Shown: positions 22,010 through 33,052 of the stretch, piece by piece
Position numbering within the stretch: the first letter of the stretch is position 1
Layout of the letters: the number at the start of each line of letters is the position of its first letter
Source: Carex sylvatica
Taxonomy: Eukaryota; Streptophyta; Magnoliopsida; Poales; Cyperaceae
DNA length: 41,802 bases
Direction: 5' to 3'
Assembly (NCBI GenBank): GCA_964058845.1
Contig: CAXKVR010000386.1
Coordinates: 1 to 41,802, forward strand
Notes under the pieces: generated by a model
Told to the model about the DNA's origin: nothing
What the model saw: only the letters and a program-made list of their open reading frames with translations
Databases searched by the model: none
Translations under genes and position numbers: made by a program

Positions 22010-22340
22010 TCTTCAAAGATCCACATCTCTTCTCTCTCTATTTAAACCTCCATCTCCTCCCTCTTTCTCAAGCCGCCCTCATTTCTCTCCTACCATCTCT
22101 CTCTCTCTAAGCCACCTCTATCCCTCTATCTCTCTCTCGTCTTTGAACCACACCTCCACCTGCCCTTTCCTTCCTCTTTCTTGGTCTAGATCCAAAACCC
22201 TCTACCTCTCCTTTCAACCAAAGACACCAAGGAAGAGATCACAAGGAAGAAAAAACGAAGAAAACGACACAAAGTTGGCCTTGGAAACAAAATCTGATAT
22301 TTGATTGCTTGGTTCGAGGTAAACACAAGTAAATTAATTT
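22010..22340 (+). promoter_or_regulatory. Orphan promoter and 5' leader-like stretch
   Basis: A TATTTAAA site (about 22040) is followed by about 180 bases of CT-rich sequence (repeated TCTCTCTC), then a purine-rich part and a good splice donor, CGAG|GTAAAC, near 22318. This is the usual layout of a plant leader with a first intron. No coding exon follows. The next 150 bases contain a dispersed GGTTCAATCGGTTCAATT-type repeat. It may be the captured 5' end of a gene or the leader of an unannotated transcript. Confidence 0.35.
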
Positions 22341-23039
22341 ATTTGTATTTATTAAACTCAATGTTCTAAGAACTGGATCGGACATCAACCCGATAAAGCT
22401 TCGGACTAACGGTTTACTGGTCAAACCGAAGGTTCAATCGGTTCAATTGCTGGTTTAATTATATGCCTACGTATATGAGATATGAGAATTATTATAAAAT
22501 AATCATATCTTTTCATATAATATTTGTAAAAATTCATACATACATATTAAATAATATAAGAAAGTATTTATAAATATATTTCTAAATTTGACATTTAAAT
22601 AAAGTAATAATACTTATTTTATTAAATAAATATTGAATGTTTTTAAGGTGGATAAAGCTTATATTTTGTTTGATAATTTGTAAAAATAATATATTATATC
22701 TTAATAAAAAAATATAAAACTTCAACAAAAATAATGAAAATTATAATAAAAATAAAATAGTGATCATGTTACTTTGAAGGGAATTAAATACAAAAATAAA
22801 TATAATTTGATTTAGGTATAACCTACCTCCGTAAGACGTTATATATACATAATGTATTCTCTTAGAATATATAATATTTTGAGGTATTATGTGTAAATTT
22901 TATATAATAAAATAAATCTTAGCATAGCATGTACTTTAGACTTTACTAACTTTACATGTAATGTTAACGGAAGTGAGAAGCTAGCCAATAACAATCTTGT
23001 ACTTCTCTCATATTTAATGCAAGAAAAAAGTTATACAAA
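22341..23039. other. AT-rich intergenic DNA with a dispersed-repeat patch
   Basis: The stretch 22360-22465 (GGTTTACTGGTCAAACC and GGTTCAATCGGTTCAATT) resembles widely dispersed plant transposon sequence. The rest is very AT-rich with no gene. Confidence 0.35.
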
Positions 23040-23605
23040 TGTTAACCAGTATAAAATAAAATAAACTATGAGAATTTGTTTCCTGATTCACTTATCATTA
23101 TTTAGTTATAAAATAAACTATGAGATTTATTTCTTGAATCGCCAATTCTTATTTAATAATAAAATAAACAATCCTTATTTAATACTAAAATAAAATATGA
23201 GATATCTTTCTTGATTCATTTATCCCTATTTAGTACTAAAATATTTTTTAGATTTCTTTCTTAATTCGCCTATCCTTATTAAGTAATAAAATAAGTTAGG
23301 GAATTTCTTTCTCGATTTACTCATCTTATTCATTTATTATATTCTTGCAAGTAGTATTAAAATTTCTACAATAATAAATAATTAATTTCTAAATCACTAT
23401 AGTAATAAATAAATATTTGGTTTGGCTCTATTTTTCTTCAAATTCAACTTTCTTTGAAACTTACGGAATTTGTATAATCTCATGTCAATATTTCAAAGCG
23501 ATGATTATTTTGACAGGTAAAATTGAAAGCATCGTGTATTCCTTCCAAAAACTTATTCAATATAATTAATACAATGCACCAAATACAATGCATACTAATA
23601 TTTTA

Positions 23606-24394
23606 GGTCATGTTTGGTTGTAGACTAAACAGTGAAATAAGGGATTTAGACCTCACTTATTTCATCAAATGTGGTTTAATTGAGCTGGACTAAGACGGAA
23701 TAAGCCGATCTTTAGGCTGGACTAAATTGGCCTAAACTAAACCACTTCTCTATGGGGTTTAATTTTAATTGAGTATGAGGTCTAACTTTTCATTATTTTT
23801 ATTATTTTTAATCACTTTTTAAGAAATATAAAAATAAGCAATTATTTTTTTTCCCATTTAGGTATAAGGAAACTTATAACTTTATCAATTATAGAATCCA
23901 CATTTTTTTAAATAGCATAACTTTTTAAATCAACAAGATATACAATCTAAAAAATAATTAAATAAAATATTTTTGAAATTGTACTACAAAATAATAAAAT
24001 TTGTGTTCATCAACCTAATATATTTTTGACAAATAAATTAGTACACGTATAACTTTAATTAAATAAGATTCATTAAATACAATGTGCTTCTCTAAGATAT
24101 AGAATTAATTTATACATAAACTTACTTTATTGTACAATTTCTTTCAATTAAAATGAAAAGAAAAAAATTACGAAGAATAGTTTTCTTATTGTTATTACAA
24201 GTTTTGTAGGACAAAATAATTTGTAATATTAAATCATGCCTTAATCCATCAATTAAATTCTTACCAAACAAGGAATAATTAATTTAAGTCAAGGTATAAC
24301 TTTAGATATCAACCAAACATAAATAATTTAGATCGACCTAAATTGGAATAACCAAATTAGGCCTCATTAACTTAGTCCACAACCAAACATGACC
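23606..24394. mobile_element. PIF/Harbinger (Tourist-like) element, 789 bp
   Basis: The terminal inverted repeats read GGTCATGTTTGGTTGTRGAC, close to Tourist ends. A 3-bp TTA target duplication flanks it (23603-23605 and 24395-24397). The A segment reads TTTTAAGAGATA across the same point (about 5240-5251), giving an exact empty site. The interior is AT-rich without a transposase, so the element is non-autonomous. Confidence 0.9.
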
Positions 24395-25228
24395 TTAAGA
24401 GATATACATTGAATACATCGTCGGCCTCTATATCTTTTAAAATATAAACTATAGTACACACATTCAATACATCTCACACTAAATTATTATTTAAACTCTT
24501 GAAATTCATATATAGGTTTACATTTCAATTAATTGTTTCTCTCAGGGTACGTGGTTATACACAAAGGTTAGAGCTTAATTAGTTTGTATAAAAATGCCAC
24601 TTGTAATTTGGTTTATACAAGTAATTTGTCAAATTGTAAAATATGCTGAGAATTACGGCAGACACTTAGACTAGAAATATTGTTTGAAATATTATTTTTT
24701 ATGACAATTACGATTTTGATAATATGATAATTTAGTATTTAACAATTCTACCTCTTCTCCAAAAAAATATAATAATAATCCTTCCATACCATAGATCAAT
24801 CATAAGCTAAGCTTGCATCTCTTTTTATTTAATATTTGGTTCTGACGGAGAGAATTCATGAGGAGGGTTGATGTAGAGGAATATAATTGATGTATTTTGC
24901 CGCTGCATCAATTTATTGTGTAGCCATTTTATTTCTTTTTTTTCTTTTTTTTCTTCTTTCCATCCTGTCAAAACTAAATATAAATTTATGACTATATTAC
25001 TTATTTATAGAATTTCCTTCCAAAATATTTCATGAGAATTCTAATTCTAGTTATATCATATTAGAAGTAACCTAGTTTTAAATTTTTTTTTTACCGTATT
25101 AATCGCGCAACCAATGTTTGCGAACTTAATTGTTCATCTCTATTCAAATTATAATAAATGGAAATTTTGTTCATCTTTTCCCCTTTTTTAGGTTTTGTTT
25201 AAATGACATCTGAACTTAGATGACATGT

Positions 25229-26366
25229 TCAAGAGTAGTGCGAAAGAAGAAATTTGTGACATCATAATTCAGCATGGATGGTCTAGGAAAAGAAATGGAG
25301 CAACATATATTAGGTAAGAAAATTGATGAACTATTTCATTACTACTATTATTTATTGAAAAGTTTTTATCACAGAGTAATTTTGAAATTAGGAATTAATA
25401 ACAGGAAAACAAAATATGGAATGTTAGTTTTAGTTTTACAATTCTATCTCACTCTCTGAATACTGTCTTATTAGTAAACACATATTAATTTTTTCTTATA
25501 AAATTTAGTTTTGTGAACAAAGGAAATGGGTTTCTGTGATCCAATTAGTAAAAGAGATTTAAACTGATGCTTATTAATTTATTATGATTGTCGGTCTTGA
25601 CAAGGTGGTTTGGCTCCTAACCTACTCAAGCATGAATTAAATTGATCGTTTTTATAGATAACATGATGTGAATTTATCTGTTTTCTAATTTTGGCTTGTT
25701 GGTTCTTAGTTGCTGATAAGTAGCAGCTGGAGTGGACCTGTTGGTTCTTAATTGCTGATATGATTTAACCAACTTGTAACAGGGAAAGTTGTCAGCAGCT
25801 TCCAAAGGCAAAGGAAAGATACCAACCTGAGGACCAATCAGGTTTTATATCAGAATCTACATACATTATATGTTAGCATTGCATAGACAAAGAGGTTCTT
25901 AATTCCTATTGGAATTCTGCATTTCTAGGTTTTTGTTTTAATTTTATTAGGCTTAATATTTAGTTGAACTGATTTCTGAATTGCAATAGGTACAGTCAAA
26001 TGACTTGAAGGGAAAGAGCATTGCACCACCCACAGAGAAAGTGAAGAAACATGGTGGTACTAATTGCAACAAGGTAGATTTTGTAATCTGATATGCATCT
26101 GCTCTGTTTCACATTATGATTCCTAACTGCAACAGGGTATATATAATAATACTTCAGGTAGGGGAGCCTTGAAATTAAATACAATTTACATGGTTTATAT
26201 GTTTTGTAGACCTTATCATTTGGTGGAGGCAAAGTTGCTAAGAAGATCAACACTTCTAGCAGAGAATGCCAGGGGAGCTCTCAGCATGCTAATTGATATC
26301 GGCAACATGTCAAGCCAGATAGTACGTGTACCAGTCTATCTTTCTCTTTTCCATTGTACAATGTAA
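25229..26366 (+). pseudogene. Unrecognised multi-exon gene remnant, copy C
   Basis: This is the better-kept partner of 6518-7740. An exon-like block (25229-25314) opens with ATG, reads EEICDIIIQHGWSRKRNG and ends at AG|GTAAG. Further blocks are 25783-25842, 25990-26073 and one starting near 26211 after TTTTGTAG. Frames of the blocks do not join cleanly. The third is open as SNDLKGKSIAPPTEKVKK, while the last reads best as LVEAKLLRRSTLLAENARGA in a different frame, running to a stop at 26364-26366. Either an exon border is misjudged or the gene has decayed. I cannot name the family. Confidence 0.3.
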
Positions 26367-27431
26367 TTGCTGTATTAGCCAATGTTTTTTTAGCTGCAGT
26401 GTTGATGTGATAGGGTTTGAGATGTATTGTTAGGTGATGATTTTTTTTCTTTGTTGTATTGTGTTAAATTGTGTACTTGTCAAAAGTTGTGAACACATAT
26501 TTACATGAATTTAGTGTGTATTTGCCTCCTGTATGCTTGTATTTTTCAATAACAGTTCAGGCCTAAAGGTTTGTTCTTGCCAATGTAAGAACTTTTAGGT
26601 TTTGCAAATTGTACAATATTTTAAGGTCAACCTTTCATTTGGTCAGTGGATTTTCTGGTTAAGACCTAAATTTCGAAGTACAACATTTATTTTGCAAATT
26701 GCAAATTGTTAAGGCCCAAAGGTTGGCAACAGGCCATATAGGCCCAAGTTATGTATATTGATTTGAACAATAATATTTATTAAATTTGGGTCAGAGGAAA
26801 CCCAATTTATAACAAGATAATATAGCAGCTAAATATGTTTATTGGATTAAAAGCTGATTTAGTCACCATGTATTTATTTTGTTGATCAATCCTCCTTAAA
26901 TTAAAAGAAGAACGCAAATCACATGTACATGATGTTTTGATTTGCTGGTTTTTTTTTCTGCCATTAATTGGAATTTCCCATCATTTTTTTCTCTTTTCTA
27001 CATTTCTTTTTAATAAATTCACTCTATATTTTTACAAGATTCCATCTTGGTTTGACAAACGAAGAAAGAGAGTAAAAACTAAAAAGGAAACTAAAGAAAG
27101 ATATAAATTCTTGGTTTGGCTCAAGTCTAATACTACTTATTCTGATTATAGACAGAATCAGTCAATTGATCAGTACAAGTATTTCTTGAATAAAATTACA
27201 TTTACAAAGTTGTCAGCAATTATAAATTGATTAATTAATACAAAAAAATAAATACATACTGATTACTTTATCATCGTGTCTTGTACTCTTGTTCCACTTT
27301 TATCAAAACAAAAATAATAAAAAATTTAAAACTTTCTCAAGTCTTTCCCCTTCTAGTCAACTGTAGCTTAATATTGATTCAAATAAGTAGATCTTGCATT
27401 AAATTAAAAAGAAGTATGTGGTGAAGTAATA

Positions 27432-27497
27432 TCAAACTTTAGGAAGTTATCAGAAGACCACCTACTTATTTGACTTGTTAATTTGATAACCTCTTTC
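27432..27497 (+). promoter_or_regulatory. Distal conserved block upstream of gene 2
   Basis: TCAAACTTTAGGAAGTTATC, then a GACCACC-like core and TTTGACTTG, match blocks at 32055, 34513, 38206 and 40044. It lies 332 bp before the ATG at 27764. Confidence 0.55.
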
Positions 27498-27653
27498 AAA
27501 ATTGAAAAATAGATCTGCTTACGAATTGGGTACCTGTCAGGTGGGGTTTAATTTGATTATATCTATTTTTAACAATATTCCAATAGTTTCTGATGTAACA
27601 GAATAAATGTCTTAATTAATTAACCAACCAAATTAAAGACTATTAACTTTGGT

Positions 27654-27678
27654 CTATATAACCCCTTCACTATAAAAA
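27654..27678 (+). promoter_or_regulatory. TATA region of gene 2
   Basis: Two TATA-like sites, CTATATAA (27654-27661) and TATAAAAA (27671-27678), lie about 90-110 bp before the ATG. The other genes have CTATAAAT at a similar distance, so the second is the likelier site. Confidence 0.6.
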
Positions 27679-27763
27679 TGACCATCTCTTCACTGCCAAC
27701 ATACACTTTAACAACAGCTAGAAACAATAATCACATCCCCACAAATCCAGTTCAATTTCACTA

Positions 27764-28177
27764 ATGGCTTCTCAAGCTTGGTCACTCCTAGTTTTAGCTC
27801 TTGTTTTTTCAACTATTGATGGAAGTTTTGCGGCACGGAATCTCTTGGACACAACTAAATTAGCAGCAAAGCCAGGTGCAGCACCAACCACACCGAATCC
27901 GACTGTTCCAGTTGTTCCGAGTATAACAATACCACCAATGCCTTCTATTCCGAGGATAACTATCCCTACTATTACTGCATTGCCTCCTATTCCCTCCATT
28001 CCAAGATTTCCTCCACTTCCAACTATCCCTACTATTCCCACTATATTGCCTCCTATTTCCTCCATTCCAATTATTCCTACACTTCCAAGTTTTCCCACTA
28101 TTCCAACTACTTATTTACCTCCTATTCCATCTATTCCGAGCATTCCCGCTATCCCCGCAACAGTACCAAGGTTCTAA
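27764..28177 (+). CDS. Secreted proline-rich cell-wall-type protein, family gene 2
   Basis: This is a single exon of 137 residues. Residues 1-23 form a signal peptide (hydrophobic SLLVLALVF, then GSFA|AR cleavage), so the product should enter the secretory pathway and probably the wall. ARNLLDTT follows, then a short Ala/Pro/Thr linker (about 32-48), then irregular Ile-Pro-Ser/Thr and Leu-Pro-Pro repeats to the end. There are no Cys residues after the signal peptide. It differs from genes 4-7 in lacking the C-terminal Pro-F/Y-Gln-Val motif, and ends ATVPRF instead. The ARxLLD motif followed by simple Pro repeats recalls the PELPK and other proline-rich wall proteins, but the charged PELPK unit is absent, so I assign only the general class. 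An open frame on the opposite strand (27772-28098) is a by-product of the repeats. Confidence 0.9.
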   Translation: MASQAWSLLVLALVFSTIDGSFAARNLLDTTKLAAKPGAAPTTPNPTVPVVPSITIPPMPSIPRITIPTITALPPIPSIPRFPPLPTIPTIPTILPPISSIPIIPTLPSFPTIPTTYLPPIPSIPSIPAIPATVPRF

Positions 28178-28835
28178 ACCCCATCTATTTTGAAATGTAG
28201 GGTAGAGATCACTCTAAATCATTTGTGTGAAATAATAGTTGTCACGTATGTATTAATAGATAATCGCTGATGTTATATTGCTCTTGCTCCTACGGTTTCG
28301 TTCTGTACTAGATTTGTGACCATTTACTAATTTGTGTGGATTTTAGATACTAAGATTGTTAAGTTTGCTTTTTATGATATGTGAATGAGTTTTTCTTATT
28401 GTTTGTTGGTTTATATTTGTACTTCTTTGTAGCAAACCATTCAGCGTTGTGTTGAAATTATTTATCCATTTACTGGTAATTACAACTGATGAATTAAAAT
28501 ATTATAATTTAAGTTAAAAACTAAGCTGTATATTAGCAAGGATAATCCAGAGCAGAGTAGCATTATTTTCAGTAAAAAATTGAATGATTATGATACATAA
28601 TTGACGAACAGATTTAGTCAAGTATGCTATTTGTGACAACTTCAGAAATGGAATTGAAATAGAAATATGGCCTCCATAATATTGAAAAAATAAAATTCAA
28701 AATTGTTCTCGAGCAGAATTTTTTAAAGCAAACTTAGCAAATGGTGATTGATGCATTACTACCCAGAGATGGTGATTGAATTATACAACAAATATTAATG
28801 GATATTGATGCATTTACTTGTACTATATATTATAT

Positions 28836-29124
28836 GAGTAGAACTAGGGTGTTCTTAAGTTCACCAAGTCTTTGGTGAACTTAAGTCTAAAATCCATCTA
28901 ATTAGCTTCAAATGAAGAATCCAAACTGTTGAAATCCGCCTACCTTACGAGTAATGTGTCTACATGCAAAATTTTAAAATTAATTTTTTTTACATGCAGA
29001 CACATCACTTTACAAGTAGACGGGTTTCAACGGTTCAAATTTATTGTTTGATGTCGATTCAATGGATTTTAGACTTAAGTTCACCAAGAGGCTTGGTGAA
29101 CTTACGAACACTCTAGTTTTACTC
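28836..29124. mobile_element. Mutator-type MITE, 289 bp, relative of 5990-6403
   Basis: It begins GAGTAGAACTAGGGTGTTCT and ends with the complement with two changes (CACTCTAGTTTTACTC). The arms are inverted copies, and the interior is about 125 bp shorter than in the relative. The flanks are TATATTATAT-type sequence on both sides, consistent with a 9-10-bp target duplication, but they are too simple to fix the exact length. Confidence 0.85.
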
Positions 29125-31000
29125 ATATATTATATACCTAGCCTGCATATAGAACGTAAGGTATCTCTTCTCTGCAAAGAGATGCAAGTTAAGTTTTCAT
29201 TAGTATTAAGTAGTCATAGGGATTTACCACTTAACAAAAAATAAAAAAACTAGGCTGCTTGAAAATTCAGTCGAGCGAGTCCAACTGACTCGGCCGCTTC
29301 GGATCGGGATTGGACGATTTCCATCCCATTTCCTCTGAAAGGTGAGTATTTGTGAAATCTCAGTTTGATTCGGAGTTCGATTCAGTATCCTAGCTTGACC
29401 GATTCTCACTGACATTGGAAGAGTTGGGTCTGTGTGATCAGGCAGTCCAGTAAGCAAATTAGCATCATCATAAGAATTTTAGTGACACAGTGTCACTGAC
29501 ATCGGCACTGGCCCGATTCTGTTGGACAGATTTTCACTGAAACTGGCACACTGTCATGGGAATCCAATTGATGAAGAACTCAAGCTTTAGGTGTAACCAA
29601 ATAAGCATCGTTTATGAATTAAAGCTTGCGAGTCCATAGTCTAGGAAATTAATTTTAGTTATGAAGGAATTAATTAATGCACCCCAGTATCTGAATTGGG
29701 TGTAAAAGTCTGACTTGGTCAACAGCTTAGAAGAAGAGAAGGGGAAGCGAAGTTGGGGTAAAAGTAAATTTACAGGACTACAGCCTCAGGTCCCACTCTG
29801 TCAGAATACAATGAATGTCACAGAGCACTTAAGACCTCAGAATTGTTTTTAATGATGTTGCTCTTAATAATCTATTCCAATATTCGGCTCGGTTGTACAG
29901 GAGTAATTATATATCTCAAACCAAACAAAAAATTGCATGTGGAGTACTAATAAGTTCATAGTTTAATTAGTATGATACACTGCTTGGATATCTCTACATT
30001 CTTATATTATTCATTTATCTTTTAACACAATGCTGAATGGTTGCTAAAGAAGATACACCAACAAAAATAAACAACGGATTCAACATCGATCCATATGACA
30101 CGAAAGCAAACTAAAGAATATTAAATTAATGCAACAATCCACGTACACAAGCAACAAATATGAGGAAATGGCTATATAAATTTATTGTTAGCCTCTTAGA
30201 TTGGTGAACTTTTGGAGTATTAAATGATATTAGAGACAAACCGAAGGACCCACTTAAAATTTGACGACTTATTTTTCCTCTACATCTAACCAACTAAATT
30301 TTGAACACATACAGTTCTCCAATTATCCGAAATCAATGAAGTCAAACATTAGGTGGTCTTCTTCTACCCTCTTATTGTTTAATCAAATCATCATATATAG
30401 GCCTCACAAGTGTTTAGCACACAGAACATTAAATAGACGAAAGCACATGAATTTTCAAAAAAATATATATATATATATATTTTTTAAGATAGAGAAAAAA
30501 ATTTATGGATAGTTTCAATATTTATTGTTGTTTTCAAAAAAAATAGTTACAAATTTACAATCTATAAATGTACCTTTTCTTTGAATTGTAATTAATTGTT
30601 TACAACGTGTATATATTCCTACTGTTTCGTTTTAAGTCAAATGCTTTGACGTACATAATTTTTAATTAATTATTATCTTTTGATTTAAAGTTTTCTCATA
30701 CATTTTAGGCAGAAAAAATTTTCAATCCCTATCCAAAATTTTGAATTCTGATTCATAAACTGCAAATTAATTTGATATCAACAACATAATTTTCCTTTCA
30801 ATAAAATTATTACAACATAAAATGAGGTTGTTCATGGGAAGCGCAGCTCATGAGTAAATTTCCTTTTTTTTCATGGGTAGTAAAAAAATTAAACCTGTTT
30901 AATTTTATTGGCATTATACCAATTAAAACTATACTCCAACAAATTAAATCAAATTATTCGAATATTTTTTTTACAAACGAACCAGCCAGCCTAAAGAAGC
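29125..31000. other. Intergenic DNA with an inverted orphan 3' flank
   Basis: No gene is supportable. The block 29940-30085, read on the minus strand, matches 19690-19850 and the 3' flank of gene 2 (TTTAGCAACCATTCAGCATT). A (TA)n tract lies at about 30464-30480. The patch 29260-29560 is less AT-rich but has no recognisable coding content. Confidence 0.45.
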
Positions 31001-31176
31001 CAAGGCTTAATATATAACAACTATATATCTCACATAATGCTAGAAACCACACAAATTAATTGTAAACAAATAATAACTATGTAGTACAAAACAACAGGAG
31101 TATTTAATACATAAATAACAACTATCTCACATAATGCAAGTGTCAATTAATCATAACCACATAATTATATGACTGT

Positions 31177-31590
31177 TCACGGACTGGTAGTGGTGTCAGA
31201 TGGTGGCGCCGGGATTTTTGGTACGGTGGGAATAGGTATGCTCGGAATGGAAGGCATAGGAGGCAGTGTAGTCGGAATAGCAGGTATATTAGGAATGTTA
31301 GGAATGCCCAGGATGTCAGAAATTGGTGGCAGAGTAGTGGGGATAGTTGGAATTGTGACCTTTGGCATTGAAGGCATTGGTGGCAATGTTGTTGGAATTG
31401 TTGGAATAGTAGGAATAGTCGGAATAGTAGGAATAGTCGGAATAGTAGGGATAGTCGGTTTCGGTGTAGTTGGAGCAGCCTCTGGTGCTGCTGCTTCGGT
31501 CGTGTCTAAGAGATGGCGAACCGCAAAACTTCCATTAATGGATGTAAAAACCAGAGCCAAAGCTAGGAGTGACCAAGCTTGAGAAGCCAT
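31177..31590 (-). CDS. Secreted proline-rich cell-wall-type protein, family gene 3 (inverted)
   Basis: It has 137 residues, reading from an ATG at 31590 down to 31177. The open frame extends 42 codons further upstream, but the start chosen gives the family signal peptide (MASQAWSLLALALVF, ending GSFA|VR) and lies about 100 bp after the TATA box, so the extension is 5' UTR. The mature part has RHLLDTT, an Ala/Pro linker, then seven uninterrupted Thr-Ile-Pro units (9-bp DNA repeats at about 31390-31459), two TTLPP units (one followed by MPSMPKV, one by ISDILGI) and a Pro-rich end (IPAPPSDTTTSP). It is the only member on the minus strand. It is divergent to gene 4, with 921 bp between the two ATGs. 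Its N-terminus is closest to genes 1 and 2, while its C-terminus resembles genes 4-6. The role is inferred from class: secreted structural or wall-associated. Confidence 0.9.
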   Translation of the reverse strand: MASQAWSLLALALVFTSINGSFAVRHLLDTTEAAAPEAAPTTPKPTIPTIPTIPTIPTIPTIPTIPTTLPPMPSMPKVTIPTIPTTLPPISDILGIPNIPNIPAIPTTLPPMPSIPSIPIPTVPKIPAPPSDTTTSP

Positions 31591-31690
31591 TAGAGAAATG
31601 GAGCACAGAATGTAGACAACAAATAGATTTAAGTAGGAAACTTTGGTTGTTGTTATTTTTGTGGTTTGGCACTGAAGCGCTAATTGGTGA

Positions 31691-31698
31691 TATTTATA
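31691..31698 (-). promoter_or_regulatory. TATA box of gene 3
   Basis: TATAAATA on the minus strand lies about 100 bp before the ATG. Upstream, AACTAAAGACTATATTG resembles AATTAAAGACTATTAAC before gene 2. Confidence 0.65.
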
Positions 31699-31985
31699 GT
31701 ATAGGGTTCCAAACACGGTGCAATATAGTCTTTAGTTTGGTGAACTAAGATTGAACAGAATTTCCAAGCTGGGTTCCTCTGTAGCATGTACTTCAAAAAT
31801 TAACCATGTAGTGAATTGCTAATTAATTGTTGGTTCCACCTTAATATAGTTTAAAAATTAACCTGCTGTAGTTAATTGTATCTAGTTGCTTGCCACAAAG
31901 AACCAATTATTTATATTTTGAGTGGATTTGACCAATGTTTTTCAATGAAAGTTGTTTAATTCAGTTTCACTGGTAATATGACCCC

Positions 31986-32055
31986 ATCCCCCCCCCCTAC
32001 ACACACACACACACACACAACACAGAAAATAAAAATTAATAATAATAATAATAAT
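31986..32055. repeat. Poly-C, (CA)n and (AAT)n microsatellites between genes 3 and 4
   Basis: A C run of ten or more bases is followed by CTACACACACACACACACAC, and soon after by about six AAT units (32037-32054). They lie just before the distal block of gene 4. Confidence 0.95.
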
Positions 32056-32137
32056 CAAACTTTCGGAGGTTCATAGCAGACCACCAATTCTGTTTGTTTT
32101 GACTTTTTTTTTATTTGGAAACCTCTTAAAATCCAAA
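32055..32137 (+). promoter_or_regulatory. Distal conserved block upstream of gene 4
   Basis: TCAAACTTTCGGAGGTTCAT, AGCAGACCACC, TGTTTTGACTTTTTTT and GGAAACCTCTTAAAATCC follow in order, as upstream of genes 5-7. It lies 457 bp before the ATG. Confidence 0.6.
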
Positions 32138-32335
32138 ATTAAACAAGTAATCTGTTCAAATGTTAGCTGGTAGTTGTTAGAAGAAAAAAAAAAACATTCT
32201 CAATTATAAGTGCATTTTGTATTTTTTTTATATATTTTTTTCTTGAGAGCTATTGTTCTTGGATGCCATTGTGTTACTTTGATCTTTTTTTGTTCTCAGC
32301 AATCTGACATGTGTGATGCATCTTCAATTTTGGTT

Positions 32336-32412
32336 TACCAACCCACAGACCTTTGGTTGATCAACCTAAGGACAGTTGCACCTCATCTTAAAAAGATCAA
32401 TAACTATAAATA
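32336..32412 (+). promoter_or_regulatory. Proximal conserved block and TATA box of gene 4
   Basis: ACCAACCCACAGACCTTTGG, TTGATCAACCTAAGGA and GTTGCACCTCATC lead to TATAAATA at 32405-32412. The block starts 176 bp before the ATG. In genes 5 and 6 the distance is 172 bp. Confidence 0.7.
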
Positions 32413-32511
32413 TCAAGGTTTCCCCATTGTGAATTCACACAACTCACCATTTCATAAATTAAATACAATTCTTGAATTTAGTATATCTTCTCTCTTTGAT
32501 TGATTGCACTC

Positions 32512-32916
32512 ATGGCTTTTCAAGTTAGGTCAATTCTAGCTTTGATTTTAGCTTTAACAGCCATTAATGGAAGTTTTGCTGCTCGTCATCTTGTAGACAC
32601 GACCCAGGCAGCAGCACCTGAGGCGGCTCCAACAACACCAAAGCAGACTATTCCATCTATTCCAGCTATTCCAACAACTTTGCCACCAATGCCTTCTATT
32701 CCAAAGGTCACTATTCCAAGTACAATTCCCACTACACTGCGACCAATTCCTTCCATTCCAACTACAATTCCCACGACAATACCAACCAGTATTCCAACTA
32801 CATTACCTCCTATGCCTTCCATCCCAAGCATTCCTTCTATTCCCCTGACAATTCCCAAGGCGCCTTTCCAGGTCGCACCTATTCCGGCCCCACCAAGTGC
32901 CAGCACTAGTCCATAA
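32512..32916 (+). CDS. Secreted proline-rich cell-wall-type protein, family gene 4
   Basis: It has 134 residues from the ATG at 32512. The longer frame begins with TTG at 32500, which is not a plausible start. Residues 1-23 are a signal peptide (ILALILALTAINGSFA), followed by ARHLVDTT, where Val replaces the usual second Leu. An Ala/Pro/Thr linker comes next, then IPTTLPPMPSIPKV-type units, a TTIPTTIPTSIP run and MPSIPSIPSIP, ending VAPIPAPPSASTSP. It is the shortest intact member, and length differences among genes 4-7 come from numbers of internal repeat units. The mature chain has few charges and no Cys. Secretion is well supported by the signal peptide. A wall role is inference from class. 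Confidence 0.9.
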   Translation: MAFQVRSILALILALTAINGSFAARHLVDTTQAAAPEAAPTTPKQTIPSIPAIPTTLPPMPSIPKVTIPSTIPTTLRPIPSIPTTIPTTIPTSIPTTLPPMPSIPSIPSIPLTIPKAPFQVAPIPAPPSASTSP

Positions 32917-33052
32917 AAGATGATCATTTATTATGCTAGTTGCATTATGTGAGAAAGTTACGGTGTACTTGTGCTAGTTTATTGTTTTATATTTGCTTGG
33001 TGTTGTTTGTATTACGTACATGTACATGTTCTTTACTTCGGTGGATTATACT

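Larger units (their letters stand above)
23040..28210 (+). repeat. Duplicated segment C, the most complete copy
   Basis: It matches segment A from the AT-rich blocks (23110-23410) through to the family gene. It keeps the uninterrupted target sites of the two A-specific insertions and carries its own insertion at 23606-24394. It also keeps about 400 bp of proximal promoter (27330-27740) that A lacks. Confidence 0.8.

Noticed and set aside
31591..31716. 42-codon N-terminal extension of gene 3
   Set aside because: It begins at the TATA region, has no counterpart in relatives, and would bury the signal peptide.
32500..32511. N-terminal extension of four codons in genes 4, 5 and 6
   Set aside because: The extensions start with TTG, and the ATG 12 nt later matches gene 7 and the other family members.
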